A model generated the notes under the pieces. The model was not told the DNA's origin, ran no database searches, and saw only the letters and a list, made by a program, of their open reading frames with translations. A DNA stretch of 64,000 nt. Origin: a virus. The stretch is from positions 96,331 through 160,330 of the IMG/VR virus record IMGVR_UViG_3300025646_005482. One strand, 5' to 3'. This document shows positions 51,384 through 59,439 of this stretch, one piece after another (the first letter of the stretch is position 1; every line of letters begins with the position of its first letter). The position numbers were made by a program, and so were the translations under genes.

Positions 51384-51391
51384 TATAAATA
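51384..51391 (+). promoter_or_regulatory. Late promoter TATAAATA for the 30-residue gene
   Basis: Perfect match one base after the gp23 terminator T-tract, 43 nt upstream of the ATG at 51427. Confidence 0.85.
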
Positions 51392-51426
51392 ATAAGCTCA
51401 TAAGAGCGTAACAAAGGAGGGAAACT

Positions 51427-51519
51427 ATGGACCTTAACCTACCACTTGTCGGTAAAATCCACTGGCCGTCGCTACTCCTCGGAGGTGGAGTGGTCTTAGT
51501 ACTCGCTATTTTGTTGTAA
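51427..51519 (+). CDS. 30-residue membrane microprotein
   Basis: An ATG at 51427 has one of the best ribosome binding sites in the window (AAAGGAGGG, 5 nt before the start) and opens a 30-codon frame ending in TAA at 51517-51519. The product starts polar (DLNLPLVGKIHWP) and then has one hydrophobic helix (SLLLGGGVVLVLAILL) to its end. It has its own late promoter (51384) and its own terminator (51535), so it is a separate transcription unit between gp23 and a gp19-like gene. No family recognised. It may act in membrane targeting, lysis timing or head maturation; none of these is shown. Confidence 0.75.
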   Translation: MDLNLPLVGKIHWPSLLLGGGVVLVLAILL

Positions 51520-51534
51520 TCTGATCATGAGCGA

Positions 51535-51557
51535 CGGGGACTTCGGTCCCCGTTTTT
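51535..51557 (+). terminator. Intrinsic terminator after the microprotein gene
   Basis: 7-bp stem CGGGGAC/GTCCCCG with a TTCG loop and TTTTT, 15 nt after the stop. The last T is also the first base of the next late promoter. Confidence 0.9.
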
Positions 51558-51564
51558 ATAAATA
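51557..51564 (+). promoter_or_regulatory. Late promoter TATAAATA fused to a terminator T-tract
   Basis: Perfect match sharing its first T with the terminator, 33 nt upstream of the ATG at 51590. A TATAAT at 51578-51583, seventeen nt after TTTATA at 51555, also resembles a sigma70 promoter but would start transcription at the start codon. Confidence 0.8.
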
Positions 51565-51589
51565 ATAGAAAACATGGTATAATATTTTT

Positions 51590-52096
51590 ATGGCAATGAA
51601 CAAGAATATGCTATCGCCAGTCGGCTTTAGTTTCCATATCAAAAAATTACCAGAGCTGAACTTCTTTGTTCAGAGTGTAACTATGCCTGGCGTGAATCTG
51701 CCTGTGTTTGAGCAACCTACCCCGCTTAAATCTATTCCTCGTATAGGTGATCACCTTCAATATGGAGAATTGACAGTCAACTTCAAAATTAATGAAGATT
51801 TAGGAAACTATATCGAGATATATGATTGGCTCGTGGGTATTAGTTTCCCTGATTCTTATACTCAATATAAAGAAATAGCTGCTGAAAGCAAACAATTAAC
51901 AGGTGATGGTATTGAATCTGATGGTTATATGATGATCTTGTCATCTGCTATGAACCCTGTAGTTCGTATTGATTTCGAAGATATGTTTCCTATTGGCCTC
52001 AGTGATATCACTATGGATTCACGTGATACGGGCATTGAATATCTCGATGCTACTGCTACGTTTAAATTCCTCAAATATAGATTTACATCGCTCTAG
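51590..52096 (+). CDS. gp19-family tail tube-like protein
   Basis: 168 residues, the same length as gp19 here. FHIKKLPELNFFVQSVTMPGVNLP, then IPRIGDHLQYGELTVNFKINEDL and a final ATATFKFLKYRFTSL follow the tube-protein fold pattern (initial strand, MPG loop, GEL-TVNFK-EDL strand, closing strand). Proteins of this type at this location in T4-like phages may form the tube-baseplate junction or a minor tube ring. I cannot separate gp54-type initiator from a second gp19. There is no clear ribosome binding site. Confidence 0.75.
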   Translation: MAMNKNMLSPVGFSFHIKKLPELNFFVQSVTMPGVNLPVFEQPTPLKSIPRIGDHLQYGELTVNFKINEDLGNYIEIYDWLVGISFPDSYTQYKEIAAESKQLTGDGIESDGYMMILSSAMNPVVRIDFEDMFPIGLSDITMDSRDTGIEYLDATATFKFLKYRFTSL

Positions 52097-52110
52097 TTTT
52101 GTAGTATAAT
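52082..52110 (+). promoter_or_regulatory. Sigma70-like promoter upstream of uvsY
   Basis: TTTACA (52082-52087), a 17-nt spacer, then TATAAT (52105-52110): one mismatch from the consensus. The -35 lies inside the end of the gp19-like gene. The predicted start is about 52117, 15 nt before uvsY. It would let the recombination genes be expressed early by host polymerase, apart from the late genes before them. Confidence 0.7.
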
Positions 52111-52131
52111 TATTCTTTTGCGGGTATAGTT

Positions 52132-52566
52132 ATGACTCTTGATGAAATCTTTGAATTATGGGGCGAGGATACTCAGATCGACAGAACTGAGTTAGGCAAC
52201 GCCGCACTTGAACTAGCTAAACTACATCACAAGTACTATCGTATCTTTTCTCAAGAAAGATTGATTCATAAGAAGCTCGAAGCAGACATGAAACAGTTGA
52301 AGCTTGATAAGCTTGAGTTCTACGTAGACGGACCTACAGAAGAACAAATAGAGAAAGGTTGGAAGTTACCGCCAAAGGGACGTATCCTCAAATCAGACGC
52401 TGGTCAATATGTCGATGCAGACTCTGACGTCATTGCGCTTAACCTCAAACTTGCGTATCAGCAAGAAAAGCTAGAGCTATTAGCAGACATCATCAAAACA
52501 ATTTCTAATCGTGGATTCCATATCAAATCTGCGATTGATTGGGAAAGGTTCAAAGTCGGCGCATGA
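52132..52566 (+). CDS. uvsY: UvsY recombination mediator
   Basis: 144 residues (T4: 137). Helical, with an N-terminal IDRTELGNAALELAKLHHKYYRIF, a central LKSDAGQYVDADSDVIALNLKL segment and the ending IKTISNRGFHIKSAIDWERFKVG, which parallels the T4 ending. UvsY loads the UvsX recombinase on gp32-coated single strands. It is preceded by a sigma70-like promoter. The epimerase gene begins inside its stop codon (ATGA). Confidence 0.85.
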   Translation: MTLDEIFELWGEDTQIDRTELGNAALELAKLHHKYYRIFSQERLIHKKLEADMKQLKLDKLEFYVDGPTEEQIEKGWKLPPKGRILKSDAGQYVDADSDVIALNLKLAYQQEKLELLADIIKTISNRGFHIKSAIDWERFKVGA

Positions 52567-53432
52567 AGATAGTAGTGACAGGGGCCTGTGGTTACATAGG
52601 TTCACATCTTGTAGTAAGACTCGCCGAGCTCGGTTATGAAGTCATATCAACTACAAATAATATTACAGAAAATCATGAACTGGTTAAAAAGCATTCTTAT
52701 GTTTTAAGATTTACCGCAAACCAACGTCATGATATGTATCTTGAACAGTCTGATACGTTGATACATCTCGGCGGATATATTTCTGTAGAAGAATCAATGA
52801 CAGATCCACTCAAATATTATCATGGAAATACTTCCGAGACGATTAGATTATTGAAAGATTATAAATGGAAGAATGTTATCTTTGCTTCTACAGCAGCATG
52901 CTTTGACCCTGTATCTCATTATGCCAAATCAAAGCTAGCATGTGAATGGGCAATCAGAGCAATTGCACCAAACTACACTATCTTTCGTTTCTTTAATGTA
53001 GCAGGTATCAATGAAGGACATCACTATGTCAATCCGACTACTCATATCATCAGTAAGCTAGCTGAATGCGCTGTCAATAAAACAAAGTTTATCATGAACG
53101 GCCATGATTTTGATACACCTGATGGTACATGTGTAAGAGATTATATCGATGTCAATGATCTAGTAGAAGCAATTGTGAAGGCAATAAATAAACCTGCCAA
53201 TACTGAATACGAATGTTTGGGCTGTGGTTTAGGTTATTCAAACAAAGCAGTGTTGCATACGATGGAATCAGTGATAGGAAAACACGTCGACTATGATTAT
53301 GGCCCGCGAAGAGATGGTGATCCTGCTCGCCTTGTTGTACCCGAAGTTTCTTCTTATTTAAATCCAACTAAAACACTAGCTGACATGTGTAAGTCGACGT
53401 ATGGATATTTTAAGAATCTCAAAGATCAATGA
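52563..53432 (+). CDS. galE: UDP-glucose 4-epimerase-like (GalE-type) SDR enzyme
   Basis: 289 residues from the ATG at 52563, which overlaps the uvsY stop by 4 nt; an upstream in-frame ATG at 52539 lies within uvsY. VTGACGYIGSH is the NAD-binding glycine motif. FASTAACF supplies the catalytic Ser/Thr region, and Tyr120 and Lys124 (HYAKSK) are the YxxxK pair. DGTCVRDYIDVNDLVEA is the GalE-specific substrate block. It lies between uvsY and uvsW, which are neighbours in T4, so it is an insertion. It could interconvert UDP-glucose and UDP-galactose for glycosylation of phage DNA or a cell surface, but this is inferred. It overlaps uvsW by 32 nt. Confidence 0.8.
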   Translation: MKIVVTGACGYIGSHLVVRLAELGYEVISTTNNITENHELVKKHSYVLRFTANQRHDMYLEQSDTLIHLGGYISVEESMTDPLKYYHGNTSETIRLLKDYKWKNVIFASTAACFDPVSHYAKSKLACEWAIRAIAPNYTIFRFFNVAGINEGHHYVNPTTHIISKLAECAVNKTKFIMNGHDFDTPDGTCVRDYIDVNDLVEAIVKAINKPANTEYECLGCGLGYSNKAVLHTMESVIGKHVDYDYGPRRDGDPARLVVPEVSSYLNPTKTLADMCKSTYGYFKNLKDQ

Positions 53433-54849
53433 GGTTTATAACAAGGTAGCCACTGATGATCGTGGCATTGCCGAAGAACTGTCTGCGTACTTTACGTTTA
53501 AGGTTCCTGGTTTCCAGTTTATGCCAGCCTATCGTAATAAATTTTGGGATGGTCAGATACGACTCTATAATACATCGACTCAGATGTTATACTCTGGTCT
53601 CAATAACTACGTGCAGATATTTGCTAAAGAGCGCGGCTATGACGTTGAGTATGAGTACGATAACTCAGCGGAAAATTTTTCGGTAGTCGAAGCGAAGAAG
53701 TTTATCGAGAAAGAAAAGTTTACCATGGCTCCTCGTGATTACCAGATCGAAGCATTCGTGGATGCAGTACGATATAAGCGTGGACTCTTCATCTCACCCA
53801 CAGCGTCTGGTAAGTCCTTCATCATCTATATGATCATGCGTAAGCTACTACGTCCTACGTTGATCGTTGTGCCCACGACTACGCTGGTACATCAGATGTA
53901 CTCAGATTTTCAAGAGTACGGATTCAATAGCGACAAATACTGTCATAAGATATTCAGTGGTAAAGATAAGAACACAGACAAGCCAGTCGTCATCACCACA
54001 TGGCAGTCCATATACAAACTACGGAAAGATTGGTTCAAGAAGTTTGATGTGGTGATTGGTGACGAAGCACACCTCTTCAAAGCCAAATCACTGACATCTA
54101 TCTTAGAAAAGATGGAAGATACAGAGTATCGCTTTGGTTTTACAGGTACATTGGACGGTACACAAACACATAAGCTTGTGCTCGAAGGTTTATTCGGTCC
54201 TGCGCAGAAGGTCATATCAACGAAGGAGTTGATGGACAGTGGTACATTGGCAGACTTTAAGATCAAGATACTTGCATTGAAATACCATGATGAGATTCGT
54301 AAGATCGTATCGAAGATGGACTATCAAGCCGAGATGGACTTTCTCGTGTCACACGAAGGTCGTAACAAGTTTATCAAGAACCTTGCACTTTCGTTAAATG
54401 GTAACACTCTTTTACTGTTTCAATATGTTGACAAACATGGTAGAATACTGGAAGAGATGATAAAGAAAGAGGCAGGTGATCGTAAGGTATTCTTTATACA
54501 TGGTGGTGTTAAAGGCGAGGAACGTGATGACATACGAGGTATTGTAGAGAAAGAAAACGATGCAATCATTGTGGCCTCATACGGTACGTTTTCAACAGGG
54601 GTAAATATAAAAAACTTGCATTCAATTATTTTTGCAAGTCCTTCTAAGTCGAAGATACGTAATCTACAATCAATCGGAAGAGGATTGAGAAAGTCGGATA
54701 CAAAGGACTCGGCGACACTATACGATATCGCTGATGATTTATCATGGAAGTCAACATCAAACTTTACATTGAAACATTTGATGGAGAGAGTGAAAATATA
54801 CGATGAAGAAAAGTTTGACTACAAACTATACAGCATAGGAATGAACTAA
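53401..54849 (+). CDS. uvsW: UvsW helicase
   Basis: 482 residues. The N-terminus (IAEELSAYFTFKVPGFQFMPAYRNKFWDGQIRLY) matches UvsW's distinctive domain. Superfamily 2 motifs follow: Walker A SPTASGKS at 132-139, DEAH at 221-224, GFTGTLDG (motif III), and the C-terminal SIGRGLRKSD (motif VI). UvsW unwinds branched DNA and R-loops, resolves recombination and turns off origin replication late in T4. It begins within galE. It is followed by a 1-nt overlap gene (TAATG). Confidence 0.9.
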   Translation: MDILRISKINEVYNKVATDDRGIAEELSAYFTFKVPGFQFMPAYRNKFWDGQIRLYNTSTQMLYSGLNNYVQIFAKERGYDVEYEYDNSAENFSVVEAKKFIEKEKFTMAPRDYQIEAFVDAVRYKRGLFISPTASGKSFIIYMIMRKLLRPTLIVVPTTTLVHQMYSDFQEYGFNSDKYCHKIFSGKDKNTDKPVVITTWQSIYKLRKDWFKKFDVVIGDEAHLFKAKSLTSILEKMEDTEYRFGFTGTLDGTQTHKLVLEGLFGPAQKVISTKELMDSGTLADFKIKILALKYHDEIRKIVSKMDYQAEMDFLVSHEGRNKFIKNLALSLNGNTLLLFQYVDKHGRILEEMIKKEAGDRKVFFIHGGVKGEERDDIRGIVEKENDAIIVASYGTFSTGVNIKNLHSIIFASPSKSKIRNLQSIGRGLRKSDTKDSATLYDIADDLSWKSTSNFTLKHLMERVKIYDEEKFDYKLYSIGMN

Positions 54850-55250
54850 TGCACGTAGTCATAAAGCTTAAAACCGGTGAAGAAATATTTGGTAAGATGA
54901 TGATTAAGAATGAACATAGCATTGAGTTAGATGATGCTATGGAAATGCGCTATCATATCAGTGAAGAGAACGGAGCACCTGTTATGTTCTTTACCAAATA
55001 TTGTATATTCACAAAATCATTTCAGGTCGCGATACCAAATGATTGTATCATGCATGTTTTTAAAGATCCAGTTGACTCTCTTATAGATTTTTATGAGAAA
55101 GAACTCTTTTCATGCAAATTATCGTATAATAATAATGAAGAAAAACCAGCACCGCGCCGGAAAAAATTAGGTAAGTCCAATTGGGACAAACACGAGGAAA
55201 TATTTCGTGCCATGTTGGAAAAATTAAGTGATGATCATGAGGTACACTGA
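54849..55250 (+). CDS. Unrecognised protein between uvsW and gene 55, 133 residues
   Basis: The N-terminal half (HVVIKLKTGEEIFGKMMIKNEHSIELDDAMEMRY) has the strand pattern of a small Sm-like barrel. The C-terminal half is charged (KPAPRRKKLGKSNWDKHEE) and probably disordered or helical. Such proteins occur next to gp55 in marine T4-like phages. By location it may affect late transcription or RNA, but nothing direct shows this. It shares 1 nt with uvsW and 1 nt with gene 55. Confidence 0.7.
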   Translation: MHVVIKLKTGEEIFGKMMIKNEHSIELDDAMEMRYHISEENGAPVMFFTKYCIFTKSFQVAIPNDCIMHVFKDPVDSLIDFYEKELFSCKLSYNNNEEKPAPRRKKLGKSNWDKHEEIFRAMLEKLSDDHEVH

Positions 55251-55768
55251 TGGCAAACTATATCAACAACAAAGAGTTCTTTGCTCTTCTACAACAATTC
55301 AAATTAGATTGCAACGAGGCAGAAAAGAACGGTAAACCAGCACCGCGAGTACCAGAAGATATTGGTAAATGCTTTATGATGATCGCCACCAAGTTGGCAA
55401 CAAAAGCAAACTTCTCTGGGTACACATACAAAGACGAGATGATCTGCGATGCCCTTGAAAATTGTGTGGTAGCAGTACACAGCTTTAATCCAGAAAAATC
55501 TAAGAATCCATTTGCATACTTTACACAGATCATTTGGTATGCATTCCTACGACGTATCGAAAAAGAAAAGAAGCAGACATACGTCAAATACAAATCACTC
55601 GAACAATTAGTAGTCGACGCAGAGTTACTAGAAGATGAAGGTATCGATGCGTATAAGAACTATGATATTGTGAACGAAAAGATGAAACCTATCATCGATA
55701 AATTTGAAAACAAAACGAAGAAGAAAAAGACAAAGGGGCCAATTGGCTTGGAGAAATTTACTGAATGA
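55250..55768 (+). CDS. 55: Late-transcription sigma factor gp55
   Basis: 172 residues (T4: 185). YINNKEFFALLQQFKLDC, IGKCFMMIATKLATKANFSGYTYKDEMICDALENCV and NPEKSKNPFAYFTQIIWYAFLRRIEKEKK match T4 gp55, which lets host RNA polymerase recognise TATAAATA. The window carries at least ten such intergenic motifs, so factor and target sites are present together. The C-terminal Gly-Leu-Glu-Lys-Phe-Thr-Glu end fits the short conserved tail that contacts the sliding clamp in T4. Its stop overlaps gene 47 by 4 nt. Confidence 0.95.
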   Translation: MANYINNKEFFALLQQFKLDCNEAEKNGKPAPRVPEDIGKCFMMIATKLATKANFSGYTYKDEMICDALENCVVAVHSFNPEKSKNPFAYFTQIIWYAFLRRIEKEKKQTYVKYKSLEQLVVDAELLEDEGIDAYKNYDIVNEKMKPIIDKFENKTKKKKTKGPIGLEKFTE

Positions 55769-56814
55769 AATTAGCTCTAATCACCGATCAACACTTCGGA
55801 GTACGTAATGACAGCATCCAATTCCACGAATACTACAAAAGATTCTACGAAGAATTCTTCTTTCCCACTCTTCGAGAAATGGGCATCAGAGATATCGTCG
55901 AGCTCGGGGATATTTTCGATAGGCGGAAGTATGTTAATTTTGACACCTTGTCTCGCTGCCGTGATTACTTTTTTGATCCTATCGCGCGTGACGGGTTGAG
56001 TCTACATTGTATCGTAGGCAACCACGACATCTACTTTAAGAATACTAACAGAGTCAATGCACCCGAACTTTTGCTCGGTGAATTTGATATGCATGTGTAT
56101 TCCGAACCAACAGAAGTAGATTTCCATGATACAACCATTCTCATGATGCCATGGATCAATAGTCAAAACTATGATGTCGCGATGTATGCAATTGATAAAT
56201 CCAAATCAGATATCTGTCTCGGTCATCTCGAGTTTCAAGGATTTGAGATGTATCGTGGTGCAGTGATCGATCATGGTATATCACACAAGGCATTTCAGAA
56301 GTTCGACATGGTATGCTCTGGCCACTTTCATCATAAGTCTTCTAAAGATAATATCCATTATCTCGGTGCACCATATGAGATGACATGGTCAGACTATGAT
56401 GATCCCCGTGGTTTCCATATTCTTGACACCGAAACAAAAGAGTTAACTTTTTATCAAAATCCATTTATAATGTTCCATAAGGTATTTTATGACGATAAGA
56501 TCGGTGAACATGTGCTCTTACAAAAGTTCGACCATCTAAAAGACACACACGTAAAGGTAGTTGTCAAGAACAAGGACAACCCATACTTGTTTGATCTATA
56601 CATCGACATGTTGAACGCTGCTAATCCTGCACACATGCAAGTAGTCGAAGACAACTTTTACCTCGATCTCGAAGATGATGAGAATATTGTAGATGAAGCT
56701 GAAGATACCATTACTATCATTCGGAAGTATATAGATAATCTACAGCTAAATGATAATAAACCTATGAATGATCTGTTCTATGATCTATACCATGAAGCAT
56801 TGAGTAACGAATGA
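55765..56814 (+). CDS. 47: Recombination nuclease subunit gp47 (Mre11-like)
   Basis: 349 residues (T4: 339). All calcineurin-type phosphodiesterase motifs are present: DQHFGVRND, GDIFDRRKYVN, GNHD, GHLEF and GHFHH. With gp46 it forms the nuclease that resects DNA ends and degrades host DNA. It begins 4 nt inside gene 55 and ends 4 nt inside gene 46, so all three are co-translated. Confidence 0.95.
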   Translation: MKLALITDQHFGVRNDSIQFHEYYKRFYEEFFFPTLREMGIRDIVELGDIFDRRKYVNFDTLSRCRDYFFDPIARDGLSLHCIVGNHDIYFKNTNRVNAPELLLGEFDMHVYSEPTEVDFHDTTILMMPWINSQNYDVAMYAIDKSKSDICLGHLEFQGFEMYRGAVIDHGISHKAFQKFDMVCSGHFHHKSSKDNIHYLGAPYEMTWSDYDDPRGFHILDTETKELTFYQNPFIMFHKVFYDDKIGEHVLLQKFDHLKDTHVKVVVKNKDNPYLFDLYIDMLNAANPAHMQVVEDNFYLDLEDDENIVDEAEDTITIIRKYIDNLQLNDNKPMNDLFYDLYHEALSNE

Positions 56815-58511
56815 TTTATTTTAAAGTTGTACGTTGGCAAAATTTCTTGTCAACGGGTAATCAGTGGACCGAGATCCAACTGAACAAAGCCCAATCCACC
56901 CTCATTGTTGGCGAGAACGGAGCTGGTAAATCTACCATGCTCGACGCTATCTCGTTTGGTCTATATGGTAAACCATATCGCAACATCAACAAGCCACAAC
57001 TCGTCAACAGCATCACATCGAAGCGTTGTGTTGTCGAGGTAGAGTTCTCTTCGAAAGGCAAAGAATATCTCATTCGTCGTGGTATCAAGCCAAACGTATT
57101 CGAGATCTTCTGTGATGGTAAGATGGTTGATCAGAATGCATCTGTGAGAGAGTATCAAGAATACCTCGAGAAGAACGTACTCAAACTCAATCACAAGTCA
57201 TTCACACAGATCGTAGTGATTGGCTCTGCTAACTTCATTCCATTCATGCAGATGAAAGTATGGGAAAGACGCGAAGTTATCGAAGATCTGCTCGACATTG
57301 AAATCTTTACGAAGATGAATAATATCTTAAAGGAAAGAATGACGAAGAATAAAGAAAATGTCGTCGATGCAAAATACAAAATTGACATGCTCGAACAAAA
57401 GATTTTATTGACAAAGAAACACATGAACGAAATCATGTCGATGCAAAAGACAGATCGCGATGCTAAAATCGCTAAGATCAAAGAATTGAACAGTCAATTA
57501 GCAGATCTACAATTTACATACGAGGGTAGAATAAACACTGCAAAACATTTAAACGAATCAATCATTGATAAAGAGAAAGTCAAAGGCAAGAATGATAAGC
57601 TGAAACAATTAAAGAGTCAACTCGATTTTAAAGTTTCAAATATTCAAACGTCTATAGATTTCTTCAAAGATCATGACACGTGCCCGACATGTAAACAAGA
57701 TATCGATGAAGTTTTCAAAGAAGAACACATCTGTGAACAACAAGAAAAACAAATTGAAATCAAAGCTGGCATCGATGAGTTGATGAACCATTTTGGTCAA
57801 GTAGGACAGAGACTAGAAGAAATATCTGCGATACAACAAACCATCAATGATGTGAATCAAACTATCATCAAACTAAACAGCGAGATGACAACAACTCGCA
57901 ATCATATCAAAGAGATTGAAGCTACACTGAAAGATGTTCCAACATTACAAGAAGCCGAGGATCTTGACGACTTGAATGGCGAGCTGATGAAAATGAAATC
58001 ATTGCATGAATCGCTGCTCATACAAAAAGAAAGATTCGAGATTGCATCATCACTACTCAAAGATGGTGGTATCAAGTCGAAGATCATCAAGCAGTACGTA
58101 CCTATCATCAACAAGCTGATGAACAAGTATCTCGCTGCGATGGAGTTCTTCGTACAGTTCGAACTCGATGAACAATTTAACGAAAAGATCAAGTCGAGGT
58201 TCAGGGATGAATTTACATACGACTCGTTCTCTGAAGGTGAAAAGATGCGTATTGATCTTTCACTGCTTTTCACGTGGCGTGCTGTCGCCAAACTAAGAAA
58301 CTCTGCAACGACTAACCTTTTGATCATGGATGAAGTATTTGACTCCTCCCTCGATACAACAGGTACCGATGAGTTCTTGAAATTGATTACACATTTGACA
58401 CAAGACACGAACGTCTTTGTCATCTCACACAAAGGTGACCAACTCTTCGATAAGTTCCACAGTAACATTCGATTCGAGAAGGTGAAAAACTTTTCGCAGA
58501 TCGCTGCGTAG
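56811..58511 (+). CDS. 46: Recombination endonuclease subunit gp46 (Rad50-like)
   Basis: 566 residues (T4: 560). Walker A GENGAGKST is at 34-42. Two long coiled-coil arms flank a zinc hook CPTCKQD with Cys291 and Cys294. The ABC signature SEGEKMRIDLS and Walker B LLIMDEVFD follow. It drives gp47 nuclease. Its stop is 8 nt before the next gene and is followed by a strong ribosome binding site (TAGGAGG). Confidence 0.95.
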   Translation: MIYFKVVRWQNFLSTGNQWTEIQLNKAQSTLIVGENGAGKSTMLDAISFGLYGKPYRNINKPQLVNSITSKRCVVEVEFSSKGKEYLIRRGIKPNVFEIFCDGKMVDQNASVREYQEYLEKNVLKLNHKSFTQIVVIGSANFIPFMQMKVWERREVIEDLLDIEIFTKMNNILKERMTKNKENVVDAKYKIDMLEQKILLTKKHMNEIMSMQKTDRDAKIAKIKELNSQLADLQFTYEGRINTAKHLNESIIDKEKVKGKNDKLKQLKSQLDFKVSNIQTSIDFFKDHDTCPTCKQDIDEVFKEEHICEQQEKQIEIKAGIDELMNHFGQVGQRLEEISAIQQTINDVNQTIIKLNSEMTTTRNHIKEIEATLKDVPTLQEAEDLDDLNGELMKMKSLHESLLIQKERFEIASSLLKDGGIKSKIIKQYVPIINKLMNKYLAAMEFFVQFELDEQFNEKIKSRFRDEFTYDSFSEGEKMRIDLSLLFTWRAVAKLRNSATTNLLIMDEVFDSSLDTTGTDEFLKLITHLTQDTNVFVISHKGDQLFDKFHSNIRFEKVKNFSQIAA

Positions 58512-58519
58512 GAGGAAAT

Positions 58520-58732
58520 ATGGCATACAAAGTTTTAGTACAAGTATCAGAAGAAGGGGACTGGGATCCAGTACTCGATATGAAATTAAGTCGTACACGT
58601 TCTGTACCACGATTGTTTATCGATGAGGAAGCTGCGCAGTACTACATCGATCAACAACCGAAAGTAGAAGAAGGCAGTTACAAGCGTCGGTTTAAAATCG
58701 AAGAGGCGCCAGAGTTAGAAGATGTCAGATAA
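58520..58732 (+). CDS. Unrecognised small protein after gene 46, 70 residues
   Basis: AYKVLVQVSEEGDWDPVLD then TRSVPRLFIDEEAAQYYIDQQ and a YKRRFKIEEAPE strand form a small alpha-beta protein. The repeating pattern of a strand, a helix and a strand suggests a compact fold, but I recognise no family. Strong RBS TAGGAGGAAAT. It overlaps the peptide deformylase gene by 11 nt. Confidence 0.7.
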   Translation: MAYKVLVQVSEEGDWDPVLDMKLSRTRSVPRLFIDEEAAQYYIDQQPKVEEGSYKRRFKIEEAPELEDVR

Positions 58733-59243
58733 ACTACACATCGTGCCGCCGAGCCATCCGGCATTCAACAAAAAACTAGATGAATTTGTTTTTGATGGCA
58801 GTGTAGATACTAAAGAGCTAGCCGATCAAATGATAGAAATCATGATAAAAGCTGGCGCTGCAGGTCTTGCTGCCAATCAACTTGGTTTGGAACATCGTGT
58901 CTTTGTATTGAATACAGCACCCGAAACATTAGTGTGTTTTAATCCCAAAATTGTACACATGGGAGAAGAATATGCTGTGATCGAAGAAGGATGTTTGACT
59001 TTTCCTGGTTTCTATGTTAAAATCAGACGGCCGGATTTTATTCGAGTTAGATTTCAAGATGTGAATGGTGAAATACAAACTGAAAACCTTAATAAAATTC
59101 CTGGACGTGCATTTCAACATGAGCTTGATCACTTAGACGGAATAGACTATATGCAACGAGCTAAGAGAATTCATATAGATCAAGCCAGAAAAAAGCAAAA
59201 ATTAATTGAACGAAAGCTAAGAAGACTCAGACTTGCTGGATAA
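58722..59243 (+). CDS. def: Peptide deformylase
   Basis: 173 residues. All three deformylase motifs are present: GLAANQLG (48-55), EGCLTFPG with Cys91 as a metal ligand, and QHELDHLDG with His133, Glu134 and His137. It removes the N-formyl group from new proteins. Phage-encoded deformylases are common in marine phages and are thought to maintain processing during infection. The C-terminal helix is highly basic (RKKQKLIERKLRRLR), longer than in minimal phage deformylases. It overlaps the next gene by 11 nt. Confidence 0.9.
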   Translation: MSDKLHIVPPSHPAFNKKLDEFVFDGSVDTKELADQMIEIMIKAGAAGLAANQLGLEHRVFVLNTAPETLVCFNPKIVHMGEEYAVIEEGCLTFPGFYVKIRRPDFIRVRFQDVNGEIQTENLNKIPGRAFQHELDHLDGIDYMQRAKRIHIDQARKKQKLIERKLRRLRLAG

Positions 59244-59439
59244 TTTGTCAGAAAAGTTTGGTTTTACAAAAAAGCCAAAGAAAAAACCCACTATCAAAGA
59301 TTATCACATTCCACATTGTGTCGATGGTCAGTGGTATTATGGTTATGAGAAAGTTTACATGACGCGGTATCCAGCATGTACATTTCCTTTATATAATGGT
59401 AGGATGGATACATCTAACACGGAGAATTATCATGAGTAA
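59233..59439 (+). CDS. Unrecognised small basic protein, 68 residues
   Basis: An N-terminal helix (LDNLSEKFGFTKKPKKKP) is followed by an aromatic region with two Cys (HIPHCVDGQWYYGYEKVYMTRYPACTF). No family recognised. It lies between deformylase and a MazG-like gene, overlapping both (11 and 8 nt). The tight overlaps support translation. Confidence 0.65.
   Translation: MLDNLSEKFGFTKKPKKKPTIKDYHIPHCVDGQWYYGYEKVYMTRYPACTFPLYNGRMDTSNTENYHE

Noticed and set aside
51578-51583. A sigma70 promoter (TTTATA-17-TATAAT) before the gp19-like gene.
   Set aside because: Its start would fall on the start codon and the gene has a well-placed late promoter. I treat it as AT-rich coincidence.
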